A DNA stretch of 48,152 nt from Clostridia bacterium. GTDB lineage: Bacteria; Bacillota; Clostridia; Oscillospirales; Acutalibacteraceae. Numbering within the stretch: position 1 is the first letter of the stretch; each line of letters begins with the position of its first letter. A program made the translations under genes and the position numbers. The notes beneath the pieces are model-generated. The model saw only the letters and a program-made list of their open reading frames with translations. It was not told the origin of the DNA and did not search any database. This document shows positions 25,944-34,761 of the stretch, piece by piece. The DNA lies in contig JAILMJ010000050.1 of the NCBI GenBank assembly GCA_024692685.1, positions 1 through 48,152 of the forward strand, written 5' to 3'.

Positions 25944-26638
25944 CCGCATTGTACATTATTCTCGCTGTAATTCTTTTCTTTGTTGTTCTGCTGTCCGTGA
26001 GCGTCAGAGTGACTGTTCACTCGGAAGACGGAGTAACTCTTTCTGTCGGTTGGCTGTTTTTGAAATTCAATATCCTTCCGAAAAAAGAGAAGAAGCCGAA
26101 GAAAGAGAAAAAGAAAAAGGAGAAAAAGCCCGAGAAAACCGACGACAAAGTGCCTGAACCGAAGGAAAAAGGCGACAATATCTTTGTGCGGTTCTATAAG
26201 AACAACGGAGTCGGAGGAGTCGTAGAGCTCTTACAGAGACTTGTTAAAGAGCTCAAAGGAATGTTCGGGCGCATAGCCCGCTCATTCACGATAAATGAAC
26301 TTTTCGTTTCGCTGCTTGTCGGCGCCGGTGACAGTTCCGAAACCGCGATAAAATACGGCAAGGTTTGCTCGGCAGTCTTCCCCGCCATGGGTTTTATAAC
26401 GTCAAATATGAGAGTAAAAAAATACAGTCTTGACGTAAATCCGGACTTTATTGAAGGAAAAAACAAGGCGCGGCTTCACACGGAAATAGCTGTAAGACCC
26501 ATTAAGCTCATAAACGCCCTTATTGTGTCCGGCGTTGTAATGCTCTTTAGGATTGTTATCAAATTTCTCAAAGGTTCAAAGGCTAAGAAGGTACCGGCCG
26601 AAGAGAAATCAAAAGATATCAGCGTACCCACTACATAA
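25940..26638 (+). CDS. DUF2953 membrane-anchored protein (YtfI-like)
   Basis: A 232-residue protein with an N-terminal helix (LYIILAVILFFVVLLSVSVRV) and a YtfI/DUF2953-like body (SFTINELFVSLLVGAGDSSETAIKYGKVCSAVFPAMG). A highly charged Lys/Glu/Pro stretch of about 25 residues lies near 52-77. B. subtilis ytfI is adjacent to ytfJ, the same order as here with gerW downstream. That link to sporulation is by context; the molecular role is unknown. Confidence 0.85.
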   Translation: MTALYIILAVILFFVVLLSVSVRVTVHSEDGVTLSVGWLFLKFNILPKKEKKPKKEKKKKEKKPEKTDDKVPEPKEKGDNIFVRFYKNNGVGGVVELLQRLVKELKGMFGRIARSFTINELFVSLLVGAGDSSETAIKYGKVCSAVFPAMGFITSNMRVKKYSLDVNPDFIEGKNKARLHTEIAVRPIKLINALIVSGVVMLFRIVIKFLKGSKAKKVPAEEKSKDISVPTT

Positions 26639-26659
26639 ACAAGAAAGGTGAAAAAGAAA

Positions 26660-27106
26660 ATGAAAGAACAATCAGCATCGGGAATCCTCGGCACATCAAT
26701 CGAAAAAATCAAGGACCTTGTTGACGTCAGCACTATTATCGGCGACCCTATCAAGGTCAGCGACACTATTCAGATTATCCCCGTTTCCAAAGTTACCTAC
26801 GGCTTTGCTTCAGGCGGAAGTGATTTTCCCTCAAAGAGCAACCAGGAACTTTTCGGCGGCGGCGGCGGAGCAGGCATAACAATCAATCCGGTTGCCTTCC
26901 TCGTTATCAATAACGGCAATGTCACCGTTAAGTATATCAATGCGGCAGAGGGTTCGGTTGAGCGTGTTATCGGCATGGTACCCGACCTTGTTGACAAGGC
27001 ATCCGATGTTATCTCCCAGATAAAGCATAAAGATACCTCTGTTGACAGTGCGATTGCCGAGTATATGGAAAAGAACGACGAAACAGCTCCTGTTCAGGAA
27101 GGCTGA
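26660..27106 (+). CDS. gerW: GerW/YtfJ-family sporulation protein
   Basis: A 148-residue YtfJ/GerW protein. Typical pieces are IKDLVDVSTIIGDPIKV, IIPVSKVTYGFASGGSDF, a Gly-rich FGGGGGAGITINPVAFLVI and the C-terminal helix. In Bacillus the protein is needed for spore germination with L-alanine; non-sporulating relatives also carry it. I chose ATG 26660 because AAGGTG (26645-26650) is nine bases upstream; GTG 26648 overlaps that site. Confidence 0.92.
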   Translation: MKEQSASGILGTSIEKIKDLVDVSTIIGDPIKVSDTIQIIPVSKVTYGFASGGSDFPSKSNQELFGGGGGAGITINPVAFLVINNGNVTVKYINAAEGSVERVIGMVPDLVDKASDVISQIKHKDTSVDSAIAEYMEKNDETAPVQEG

Positions 27107-27144
27107 AACTTCAGGGCTGTTATCAAAACCGGGAGGGTCTGATT

Positions 27145-27882
27145 GTGCCCGAAAAGAAGATAAGACTTCAAAAATTTCTTTCAGAAGCCGGAGTGGCGTC
27201 GAGACGTAAGTCCGAGGAACTTATAGCCGCCGGAGTCGTGAGAGTGAATAACCGCGTAGCCGCGATAGGTGACAGTGTTGACCCGTTGAGGGACAATATT
27301 ACCGTCAGAGGCAAAAAGGTTGTCCGCTCAGGTAATCTGTATTACATTTTGCTCAACAAGCCCAGAGGCTTTGTCACAACAACCGACGATGAATTCGGTC
27401 GCAAATGTGTCACGGAGCTTGTGAAAGATATAGGTGAAAGACTCTACCCCGTAGGCAGGCTTGACAGGGTGTCTGAAGGCGCACTGATTATGACCAATGA
27501 CGGTGAGTTTGCCAATGCAGTTATGCATCCTTCACATCATGTCTCAAAGACTTACAGGGTCACCGTAAGGGGAGAGGTTTCCAAGCAGCAGACCGCGGCT
27601 CTTTCTGCAGGTATTGAACTTGAAGACGGCATAACTGCGCCTGCCGAAGTCCGTATTACGGAAAAATCGGATGACAGAACAGTGCTTGAAATAATTCTTC
27701 ACGAAGGACGCAACAGACAGATTCGCCGTATGTGCGATTCTCTCGGCCTTGAGGTTATGCGCCTTAAAAGGGTTTCAATCGGTCCGGTCAGACTGGGAAC
27801 ATTGCCTGCCGGCAAATACCGCAACCTGACAGAAAAGGAGGTCAACTCTCTTCATTCTGCGGCTTCGCCGGGAAAAGAGTAA
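27145..27882 (+). CDS. rluB: Pseudouridine synthase, RluB/RsuA family
   Basis: A 245-residue enzyme with an S4 RNA-binding domain (IRLQKFLSEAGVASRRKSEELI) and the RsuA/RluB catalytic domain. The catalytic Asp is in YPVGRLDRVSEGALIMTNDG, and ILHEGRNRQIRRMCDSLGLEV is the other signature. It makes pseudouridine in 23S (RluB, position 2605) or 16S rRNA; RluB is usual in this gene order after scpAB. The start is GTG 27145 after GGGAGGG. Confidence 0.92.
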   Translation: MPEKKIRLQKFLSEAGVASRRKSEELIAAGVVRVNNRVAAIGDSVDPLRDNITVRGKKVVRSGNLYYILLNKPRGFVTTTDDEFGRKCVTELVKDIGERLYPVGRLDRVSEGALIMTNDGEFANAVMHPSHHVSKTYRVTVRGEVSKQQTAALSAGIELEDGITAPAEVRITEKSDDRTVLEIILHEGRNRQIRRMCDSLGLEVMRLKRVSIGPVRLGTLPAGKYRNLTEKEVNSLHSAASPGKE

Positions 27883-27886
27883 CATA

Positions 27887-28210
27887 ATGCTTATTTTCAA
27901 GTTGACTGATACAAAAGACCGTCTCTGCACTTTCACAGCCTTTGATGACGACAAGGCGTGCGGAGCGTGCAGTTTTGTCAATGACGGCTATACGATGCAT
28001 TTTGAAAGCATCAAGTGCGGGGATGATACCGTACTTGAGGGCCTTGTCAGGAGTTCGATGAACTTCTGCGCAAACAGGGGATGCTATCTCTCGGTTATTA
28101 AGGAGGATATGCTTGCGCCGGCTTTCAGGCGTTTGGGTTTCTCCGAAAAAGAACTGACGGTTGAAATCCCCGAAGCACTTACATCATCCGCCTGCGGATG
28201 CAAACATTGA
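27887..28210 (+). CDS. Small Cys-rich GNAT-like protein
   Basis: A 107-residue protein of no family I recognise with certainty. The layout resembles a minimal GNAT acetyltransferase: beta strands around GACSFVNDGYTMHFESIKC, an amphipathic helix LEGLVRSSMNFCANRGC, then APAFRRLGFSEKE, like the usual kLGF end. The acetyl-CoA motif (R/Q-x-x-G-x-G/A) is absent, replaced near KCGDDTVLEG. Eight Cys occur in 107 residues, including CGAC, CANRGC and a C-terminal CGCKH, so metal binding is possible. It sits four bases after rluB and 14 before yicC. Confidence 0.7.
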   Translation: MLIFKLTDTKDRLCTFTAFDDDKACGACSFVNDGYTMHFESIKCGDDTVLEGLVRSSMNFCANRGCYLSVIKEDMLAPAFRRLGFSEKELTVEIPEALTSSACGCKH

Positions 28211-28224
28211 TGGAGTGATACCTG

Positions 28225-29103
28225 ATGATAAAAAGTATGACCGGCTACGGCCGGGCGCAGGAGATTGTTGACGGGATGAATATCACCGTTGAAATCAAAA
28301 GCGTAAACCACCGATATTTTGAATTCAGTTCAAGATTGCCGCGCAATTACGGCTTTCTCGATGAAAAACTGAAAAGCTATTTTTCGGGTATTCTCGCCAG
28401 GGGAAAGATGGAATGCAATGTCCTGATTGAGAATACTGAAGAGCCTGATGTAGTTATTGAAGTCAATCATCCGCTCCTGAGCAGTTATCTGAAAGCGTAC
28501 GGAGAGATTTCGGAAAGATACGGCATGGAGAATAACATCAGACTTACCGACGTTGTCAGAATACCCGATATTTTCACCGCAAGAAAACAGGCCGCCGACG
28601 AGGAAAAAATCTGGAATGCTGTCAGGGCCGTTGCCGACTGTGCCGCGGACGGTTTCATTAATATGCGCTCTGCAGAGGGCGAAAAGCTCAGGGCAGATGT
28701 CGCTTCGAGGCTTGATACCATCCTTGATTTAGTCGCCTGTGTTGAAAAGCGTTCTCCCGAAACTGTCAGGGAATATAACGAAAAACTGACATCAAGGCTT
28801 AAAGAATTGCTCAACACCGCCGATATAGATGAGCAGCGGGTTCTCACCGAGGCCGCTGTCTTTGCGGATAAAATAGCAGTAGCCGAGGAAACGGTAAGGC
28901 TCAGAAGCCATATTTCCCAGATGCGCACTTTTCTCGAAGCAAAAGAGGCTATCGGTAAGAAAATGGATTTTCTTGTTCAGGAAATGAACAGAGAAGCAAA
29001 CACCATCGGCTCAAAGGCAAATGATGTTGAGATAGCGAGAAATGTTATCAACATCAAAGCCGAGATAGAGAAAATACGTGAACAGATACAAAATATCGAA
29101 TAA
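28225..29103 (+). CDS. YicC-family endoribonuclease
   Basis: A 292-residue YicC protein, the standard length. The N-terminus IKSMTGYGRAQ and the C-terminus with GKKMDFLVQEMNREANTIGSK and a final coiled helix (IKAEIEKIREQIQNIE) are diagnostic. Members are stress-related endoribonucleases that can act with PNPase. It is followed by remA, gmk and rpoZ, the classic clostridial order. A GGAG site lies eleven bases before the ATG. Confidence 0.95.
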   Translation: MIKSMTGYGRAQEIVDGMNITVEIKSVNHRYFEFSSRLPRNYGFLDEKLKSYFSGILARGKMECNVLIENTEEPDVVIEVNHPLLSSYLKAYGEISERYGMENNIRLTDVVRIPDIFTARKQAADEEKIWNAVRAVADCAADGFINMRSAEGEKLRADVASRLDTILDLVACVEKRSPETVREYNEKLTSRLKELLNTADIDEQRVLTEAAVFADKIAVAEETVRLRSHISQMRTFLEAKEAIGKKMDFLVQEMNREANTIGSKANDVEIARNVINIKAEIEKIREQIQNIE

Positions 29104-29112
29104 GGTGAACTG

Positions 29113-29376
29113 ATGAAACTGATTAATATCGGATTCGGCAATCTCATAAACGCCGACAGAGTTGTAGCCATAGTCAGCCCGGAGTCCGCTCCTGTTAAAC
29201 GAATGATTCAGGAAGGCAAGGAACGGGGAAATCTGATTGACGCAACTCACGGGCGCAGAACGAGGGCTGTCATAATAACCGACAGCGACCACATCATCCT
29301 GACCTATTTACAGGGAGAAACGGTTAACGGCCGCCTGAATGATATACCCGACGAAGGAGAAACCGAATATGAGTGA
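29113..29376 (+). CDS. remA: RemA-family DNA-binding regulator (DUF370)
   Basis: An 87-residue RemA protein, full-length. The family signature [21 protein letters not shown] and [20 protein letters not shown] are present. In B. subtilis RemA forms rings that wrap DNA and activates biofilm and osmoprotection genes. In most clostridia it is linked to gmk, as here; the next start lies eight bases inside its end. Confidence 0.95.
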   Translation: MKLINIGFGNLINADRVVAIVSPESAPVKRMIQEGKERGNLIDATHGRRTRAVIITDSDHIILTYLQGETVNGRLNDIPDEGETEYE

Positions 29377-29983
29377 TAGAAAAGGTCTCCTTATAATCTT
29401 TTCAGGTCCTTCAGGATGCGGGAAAGATACGGTTTTACGAGAAATGCTTGAAACAAATGATGACCTGAGAGTATCAATTTCAATGACAACGAGGAAAATC
29501 AGGGACGGCGAAATTGACGGTATGGATTATTACTTTGTTTCCAGGGAGTATTTTGAGAAAAAAATCAAAGAAGGCAGTATGCTCGAATATGCCGAGTATG
29601 CCGGCAATTACTACGGCACTCCCAAAGCGCCGGTAGATGATATGATTAACGACGGCATAAATGTTATCCTTGAAATTGAAGTTCAGGGAGCCGAGAAAAT
29701 CCGCAAGCTCTATCCCGATGCGGTGAGCGTATTTCTGATGCCGCCCTCCCTTGCCGAGCTTGAAGAAAGGCTCAGAAAGCGCGGCACCGATGATGAAGAA
29801 ACAATCAGCCACAGGCTGTTTATTGCCGAGCAGGAAATCCGCAGAGCAACCGAATTCCAATATGCGGTGGTCAACTCGGAAGTAGAAAAAGCGGTTTCGG
29901 ATTTTCAGGAAATCCTGAATTCCGAGAAGCATAAGATATCAAGAAATCCAAATCTTATAAGCGAGGTAATCAATAATGTTTAA
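29369..29983 (+). CDS. gmk: Guanylate kinase
   Basis: A 204-residue GMP kinase (GMP to GDP). The P-loop is [13 protein letters not shown], and the GMP-binding segment [20 protein letters not shown] and [16 protein letters not shown] are characteristic. ATG 29369 overlaps the remA stop; an open frame beginning at 29339 is inside remA and rejected. It overlaps rpoZ by eight bases. Confidence 0.96.
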   Translation: MSDRKGLLIIFSGPSGCGKDTVLREMLETNDDLRVSISMTTRKIRDGEIDGMDYYFVSREYFEKKIKEGSMLEYAEYAGNYYGTPKAPVDDMINDGINVILEIEVQGAEKIRKLYPDAVSVFLMPPSLAELEERLRKRGTDDEETISHRLFIAEQEIRRATEFQYAVVNSEVEKAVSDFQEILNSEKHKISRNPNLISEVINNV

Positions 29984-30185
29984 TCCCGATTTAAGCGAAA
30001 TCCTCAAAGGCCATATGAGCCGTTATTCACTTGTAACAGCAACGGCAAAAAGAGCCAGAGAGATAGCCGAGGAAGCCAAGGACAACAATGAGATTATCAC
30101 TGAAAAGCCCGTTTCTCTTGCTCTTGAGCAAATCCTTGACGGTGAATATGTAATAGATGAGCCGGATGAGATAAAGAATATCTGA
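29976..30185 (+). CDS. rpoZ: RNA polymerase omega subunit
   Basis: A 69-residue omega subunit. It has SRYSLVTATAKRAREIAEEA, the conserved core that contacts beta-prime, then KPVSLALEQIL. It supports polymerase assembly. The start is in the end of gmk. Confidence 0.93.
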   Translation: MFNPDLSEILKGHMSRYSLVTATAKRAREIAEEAKDNNEIITEKPVSLALEQILDGEYVIDEPDEIKNI

Positions 30186-30220
30186 TTCAATCCGGTATAA
30201 AGTTGACGGGAGGGATAAAG

Positions 30221-32662
30221 TTGAAATGCGCAGGTGTTGCCGTTGCGGCGGCAAATTACTCGTTTGATGCGGAATTTGACTATATTATCCCCGTTGAACT
30301 GACCGGAATTGCCCGCCCCGGGTGCAGGGTTACTGTTCCTTTCGGCAAGGGGAACAAAAAGACTCTCGGGATAATATACGGGCTGAAAGAAAGAAACGAT
30401 TGCTCAAAACTCAAGAAGATTCTGAGCGTTATCGACGAAACCCCGCTGCTCGATGAAAAAATGCTGGAGCTTGCAAGGTTTGTCAAAGACAGGACTTTTT
30501 GTACCCTGTATGAAGCCGCAAAAGTTATGATACCCGCCGGCATAGAATACAAAATGGTCAGATCATATATTGTCAATCCGGGTGCGGATGAAGATGCCGT
30601 AAAAAAACTGACGGGTCCGGAAGCGGAGTTTTATGGATATCTCGAAAAGCGCGGAGTATATGTCAAGGGAGATAACGTTTTCAAGAATCTCGGTATGGTG
30701 CCCGATTATTCCGTTCCGGCAAAACTTGTCAAAAAAGAGCTGATCTTTGAGAAAGATGACGCAATTAAAAAGCTCGGAGACCTGACAAAGAGAATGATGC
30801 GTCTTATTCCTTCGGAAACAGAGATAAAACTTACGGCCAAGCAGAAAGAAATGGCTGATATTCTCAATGATGTCGGTACCGCATCGGTCAGAGAGCTCTG
30901 TTATTTCACAGGCAGTACGCCTGCCGTTGCCAATGCCCTCGTCAAAAACGGCGCTGCCGAGTTTTTTGACAGCCCGGTGAATTATTTTCAGGATTTTTCC
31001 GATACAGACGGAGAGAGAACGGAGATAAACCTGACTCCCGAGCAGGAGAAGGCTTTTTCCGAGCTGTGTGAAGCGGCTTTTTCCGGAAAAAGAGAAACTG
31101 CCCTGCTTTACGGCGTGACAGGGAGCGGAAAGACATCAGTCTATATGAGTGTCATCGATAAGGTTATAGATGACGGAAAAAATGTAATTTTCCTTGTTCC
31201 CGAAATAGGTCTTACTCCGCAGGCTCTCGGCATTTTCTGCAGGAGATACGGCAGGGATATAGCGGTTTTTCACTCTGCTCTGTCTGTCAGAGAGAGAAGC
31301 GAGCAGTGGAAAAAGGTGAAATCGGGCAGAGCAAAGATTATTATAGGCACAAGAAGCGCGATATTTGCTCCGATTCAGAATATCGGTCTCATTATCATAG
31401 ATGAAGAACAGGAGCACACTTATAAATCCGAAAAAACTCCGAGATATGATGCCGCTGATGTAGCAAAATTCAGAGCGGCGCAGAATAACTGCCTGCTGAT
31501 TCTGGCATCGGCTACTCCGAGGGTTGAAACGTATGCCGCCGCGCTTGACGGAAAGTACAGAATCAGTGTTTTAAGAAACAGATACGGCAATGCCATAATG
31601 CCGAAAGTGCTTACGGTCGATATGAGGACAGCGGAGAAAATGCCGGCATGCCGGGAAATCAGCCGTGAGCTTTATGAAGCGGTCAATTTGAATATTGAAG
31701 CGGGAAAGCAAAGCATACTCCTGATAAACAGAAGAGGATACAATACATTTGCTGTTTGCGATAATTGCAATGAGGTCATAACCTGCCCCAACTGCAGTAT
31801 TTCGATGACGTACCATATCGCCAACAAGAGGCTTATGTGTCATTATTGCGGCTATTCGCTGCCGGTTACGTGTGAATGTCCGTCCTGCCACGAGCAGTCT
31901 GTACGCTATGCAGGTTACGGCACGCAGAAGATAGAGGATGAGCTTCAGTCCCTCTTTCCCGATGCGAGAATTCTGCGTATGGACGCAGATACAACGACGG
32001 CAAAAGACAGCCACGAGAGGCTGTTCAGCGCATTTGAAAAGGGAGAGTATGACATTCTAATCGGCACTCAGATGGTTGCCAAAGGTCTTGATTTTCCGAA
32101 TGTCACTCTGGTAGGTGTGATTTCGATAGATCAGCAGCTTTACAATGACGATTTCAGAAGTATGGAAAAAACCTTTTCTCTTTTAACCCAGGTCATAGGG
32201 AGAAGCGGAAGAGGCTCATACGAAGGCTCCGCAATTATTCAGACCATAACCCCGGAAAATGAAATCATACAGATTGCCGCGAGGCAGGATTACGATGAGT
32301 TTTACGGCACGGAGATAAAAATACGCAAAGGAATGATTTATCCGCCGTACTGCGATTTGTGCGTAATCGGTATCAACGGTTCAAACGAGGGAGCGGTCAA
32401 ACTTTCCGCTGTCAGTCTTATAACTGCTCTTAGGGAAATGACCGGCGGAGCTTACAAAAATGAGAAAATAATAGTTCTCGGGCCTGCGCCCGCAAGGGTA
32501 GCCAAGGTCGGCGGGAAATTCAGATACAGAATCATAATCAAATGTCACAACACAAAGAGCTTCCGGCAGATGATATCGGAAGTGCTGATTAATTCCGAAA
32601 CCGATCCGAAATTCAGGAATGTGACAGTTTACGCAGATATAAATCCGGATACAATACTTTGA
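30221..32662 (+). CDS. priA: Primosomal helicase PriA
   Basis: An 813-residue replication-restart helicase. The N-terminal 3'-binding domain starts KCAGVAVAAANYSFDAEFDYIIP. Walker A is YGVTGSGKTSVY (near 297), the DEEx box LIIIDEEQEHTYK (near 393), and the zinc-binding insert has paired CxxC units (CDNCNEVITCPNC, CHYCGYSLPVTCECPSC, about 511-560). Helicase motifs VI (VIGRSGRG) follow. I chose TTG 30221 because GGGAGGG (30208-30214) is six bases upstream; TTG 30203 precedes that site. CoaBC, usual between rpoZ and priA, is absent. Confidence 0.95.
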   Translation: MKCAGVAVAAANYSFDAEFDYIIPVELTGIARPGCRVTVPFGKGNKKTLGIIYGLKERNDCSKLKKILSVIDETPLLDEKMLELARFVKDRTFCTLYEAAKVMIPAGIEYKMVRSYIVNPGADEDAVKKLTGPEAEFYGYLEKRGVYVKGDNVFKNLGMVPDYSVPAKLVKKELIFEKDDAIKKLGDLTKRMMRLIPSETEIKLTAKQKEMADILNDVGTASVRELCYFTGSTPAVANALVKNGAAEFFDSPVNYFQDFSDTDGERTEINLTPEQEKAFSELCEAAFSGKRETALLYGVTGSGKTSVYMSVIDKVIDDGKNVIFLVPEIGLTPQALGIFCRRYGRDIAVFHSALSVRERSEQWKKVKSGRAKIIIGTRSAIFAPIQNIGLIIIDEEQEHTYKSEKTPRYDAADVAKFRAAQNNCLLILASATPRVETYAAALDGKYRISVLRNRYGNAIMPKVLTVDMRTAEKMPACREISRELYEAVNLNIEAGKQSILLINRRGYNTFAVCDNCNEVITCPNCSISMTYHIANKRLMCHYCGYSLPVTCECPSCHEQSVRYAGYGTQKIEDELQSLFPDARILRMDADTTTAKDSHERLFSAFEKGEYDILIGTQMVAKGLDFPNVTLVGVISIDQQLYNDDFRSMEKTFSLLTQVIGRSGRGSYEGSAIIQTITPENEIIQIAARQDYDEFYGTEIKIRKGMIYPPYCDLCVIGINGSNEGAVKLSAVSLITALREMTGGAYKNEKIIVLGPAPARVAKVGGKFRYRIIIKCHNTKSFRQMISEVLINSETDPKFRNVTVYADINPDTIL

Positions 32663-32671
32663 GGTAATGAT

Positions 32672-33127
32672 ATGGCAACAAGAAAAATAGTTACAATCGG
32701 CGATGACATTCTCAAAAAAAAATCACGCTCTGTCGAGAACTTTGACAAGAGGCTCTGGCAACTGCTTGATGACATGAAGGAAACCATGTATGAGGCAGAA
32801 GGCGTAGGTCTTGCCGCAGTCCAGGTCGGAGTGCTCAGAAGAGTTGTGGTTATGGACTGCACGCCGGATCACTCCGGTTATCTTGAGTTGGTTAATCCTG
32901 AGATAATATCAAGCGAGGGTGAGCAGTTCGAGACCGAAGGCTGCCTCTCACTGCCCGGCGAATCTGCGGTAACCTGCAGGCCGGAAACGGTCAAAGTCAA
33001 AGCTCAGGACAGAAACGGCAAGTGGGTAATCTACAAAGGAGAAGGTCTTAAAGCAAGATGCTTCTGCCACGAGATAGATCACCTTGACGGAATAATTTTT
33101 ACCCAGAGAGCGGCAAAAGGAAAATGA
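32672..33127 (+). CDS. def: Peptide deformylase
   Basis: A 151-residue peptide deformylase that removes the formyl group from nascent N-terminal methionine. Motif 1 is GVGLAAVQ (44-51), motif 2 EGCLSLPG (Cys91) and motif 3 CHEIDHLDG (His133, Glu134, His137), so all metal ligands and the catalytic Glu are intact. One base separates its stop from fmt. Confidence 0.97.
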   Translation: MATRKIVTIGDDILKKKSRSVENFDKRLWQLLDDMKETMYEAEGVGLAAVQVGVLRRVVVMDCTPDHSGYLELVNPEIISSEGEQFETEGCLSLPGESAVTCRPETVKVKAQDRNGKWVIYKGEGLKARCFCHEIDHLDGIIFTQRAAKGK

Positions 33128-33128
33128 T

Positions 33129-34052
33129 ATGAAAATAGTATTTATGGGCACACCTGATTTTGCGGTTCCGTGTCTTGAAAAACTGATTGGCTCCGGTCAT
33201 ACGGTTACGGGGGTTTTTACCCAGCCGGACAAGCCCAAAGGGAGAAAAGGAATTCTGACTCCTCCTCCTGTCAAGGAGATTGCGGTTGCTAACGGAATAA
33301 AGGTGTATCAGCCTGCTAAAATGAAGGACGGCACGGCACTTGAGATGCTCAGGCAAGCCGCTCCGGATTTGGTTATTGTTGAGGCGTACGGCAAAATTCT
33401 GCCCGCGGACATTCTTCATTATCCGCGATACGGCTGTATAAATATTCACGCTTCCCTGCTTCCCGAACTCAGAGGAGCGGCACCGATACAGTGGTCGATT
33501 ATCAACGGTCTGAAAAAAACGGGAGTTACCTCCATGCAAATGGATGAAGGGCTTGATACCGGTGATATGCTTCTGTCAAAGGAAGTTGAGATAACCGATG
33601 ATATGAATGCGGAAGAACTTCACGATATTCTTGCGGATTTAGGAGCGGAATTGATGCTTGAAACGATTTCGCTTCTTGAAAAAGGGGAGTTAAAGCCGCG
33701 GAAACAGGACGATTCAATATCCACCTATGCACCGATATTATCAAAGGAACTTTCTCCGATAGACTGGAGCAAATCCGCCCGGCAGGTTCACAATCACATC
33801 AGAGGGCTGTATCCCTGGCCGGGATCCACAGCGGAGCTTGACGGGAAAAAGATAAAAATTCACAGGAGTCGCCTGACAGACGGAAGAGGCAGATATTCCG
33901 GCGAAATAGTTTTCAAAGACGGAAGAATTGTGGTTGCCTGCGGGGATTTGAACTGTGTGGAAATACTTGAATTGCAGGCGGAAGGCAAAAAAGCTATGTC
34001 AGCCGGCGATTACCTTAGAGGTAATCCCGTAATTGCGGATAAAATTCTGTAA
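33129..34052 (+). CDS. fmt: Methionyl-tRNA formyltransferase
   Basis: A 307-residue Fmt that formylates initiator Met-tRNA from 10-formyl-tetrahydrofolate. The N-terminus IVFMGTPDFAVPCLEKLI, the folate-site INIHASLLPELRGAAPIQWSI with Asn/His, and GVTSMQMDEGLDTGDML are diagnostic. The C-terminal OB domain is complete. It follows def, which undoes the reaction on the finished peptide. Confidence 0.97.
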   Translation: MKIVFMGTPDFAVPCLEKLIGSGHTVTGVFTQPDKPKGRKGILTPPPVKEIAVANGIKVYQPAKMKDGTALEMLRQAAPDLVIVEAYGKILPADILHYPRYGCINIHASLLPELRGAAPIQWSIINGLKKTGVTSMQMDEGLDTGDMLLSKEVEITDDMNAEELHDILADLGAELMLETISLLEKGELKPRKQDDSISTYAPILSKELSPIDWSKSARQVHNHIRGLYPWPGSTAELDGKKIKIHRSRLTDGRGRYSGEIVFKDGRIVVACGDLNCVEILELQAEGKKAMSAGDYLRGNPVIADKIL

Positions 34053-34066
34053 ATGAGGTAACAGCT

Positions 34067-34756
34067 ATGCTATATCCCGACATTTATTATTTCATCCTTG
34101 TTATTCCCGCATTGATTATTTCGATGTGGGCGCAGTACAAGGTAAAGTCAAATTTCAATAAGTTCAGCTCCGTGCTTAATTCAAGAGGAATAACCGGAGC
34201 AGCCGCGGCGCAGGCGATTCTGTCATACTACAATATCGCCGATGTTTCAGTCAGGCAGATTGCAGGTTCGCTGACTGATAATTTCAATCCGCAGACAAAT
34301 GTCATCAGCCTTTCCCAGTCTGTTTACGGTTCAAGTTCGATAGCAGCTATAGGAGTTGCCTGTCACGAAGCCGGTCACGCCGCCCAGCACGCAGAGGGTT
34401 ATACCCCGATAAAAATCAGAAATACGATTATTCCGATTTGCAAAATCGGCTCGGCTGCAGGCCTGCCGCTGGCAGTTCTCGGTCTTATTCTGAGTTTCGG
34501 ACCTCTCGTTTATCTCGGTCTGGGGCTATATGCAACGGTGTTCGTATTCCAGCTTGTTACTCTTCCTGTTGAATTTGATGCGAGTAAAAGAGCGCTCAAA
34601 GTAATTGAGGAAACCGGACTCCTTTATAACGAAGAAATTGACGGGGCAAGAAAGGTGCTTCAGAGCGCCGCTTTGACATATGTTGCTTCAATGCTTGTGT
34701 CACTTGCCAACCTGCTTAGATTTATACTCAGATTTACAAGAAACAGCAGAAGGTAG
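34067..34756 (+). CDS. YugP-type membrane zinc metallopeptidase
   Basis: A 229-residue membrane protein of the YugP family (PF04298). It has an N-terminal helix, the HExxH motif in GVACHEAGHAAQHAEGYTP near residue 105, then two more hydrophobic segments and LPVEFDASKRALKVIE, which resembles the distal third-ligand region. The substrate is unknown. It lies between fmt and rsmB, a usual place in clostridia. Confidence 0.92.
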   Translation: MLYPDIYYFILVIPALIISMWAQYKVKSNFNKFSSVLNSRGITGAAAAQAILSYYNIADVSVRQIAGSLTDNFNPQTNVISLSQSVYGSSSIAAIGVACHEAGHAAQHAEGYTPIKIRNTIIPICKIGSAAGLPLAVLGLILSFGPLVYLGLGLYATVFVFQLVTLPVEFDASKRALKVIEETGLLYNEEIDGARKVLQSAALTYVASMLVSLANLLRFILRFTRNSRR

Positions 34757-34761
34757 TTTTA

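Noticed and set aside
26090-26150. A/G-rich stretch as a regulatory or recombination element
   Set aside because: It simply encodes the Lys/Glu-rich segment of the DUF2953 protein.
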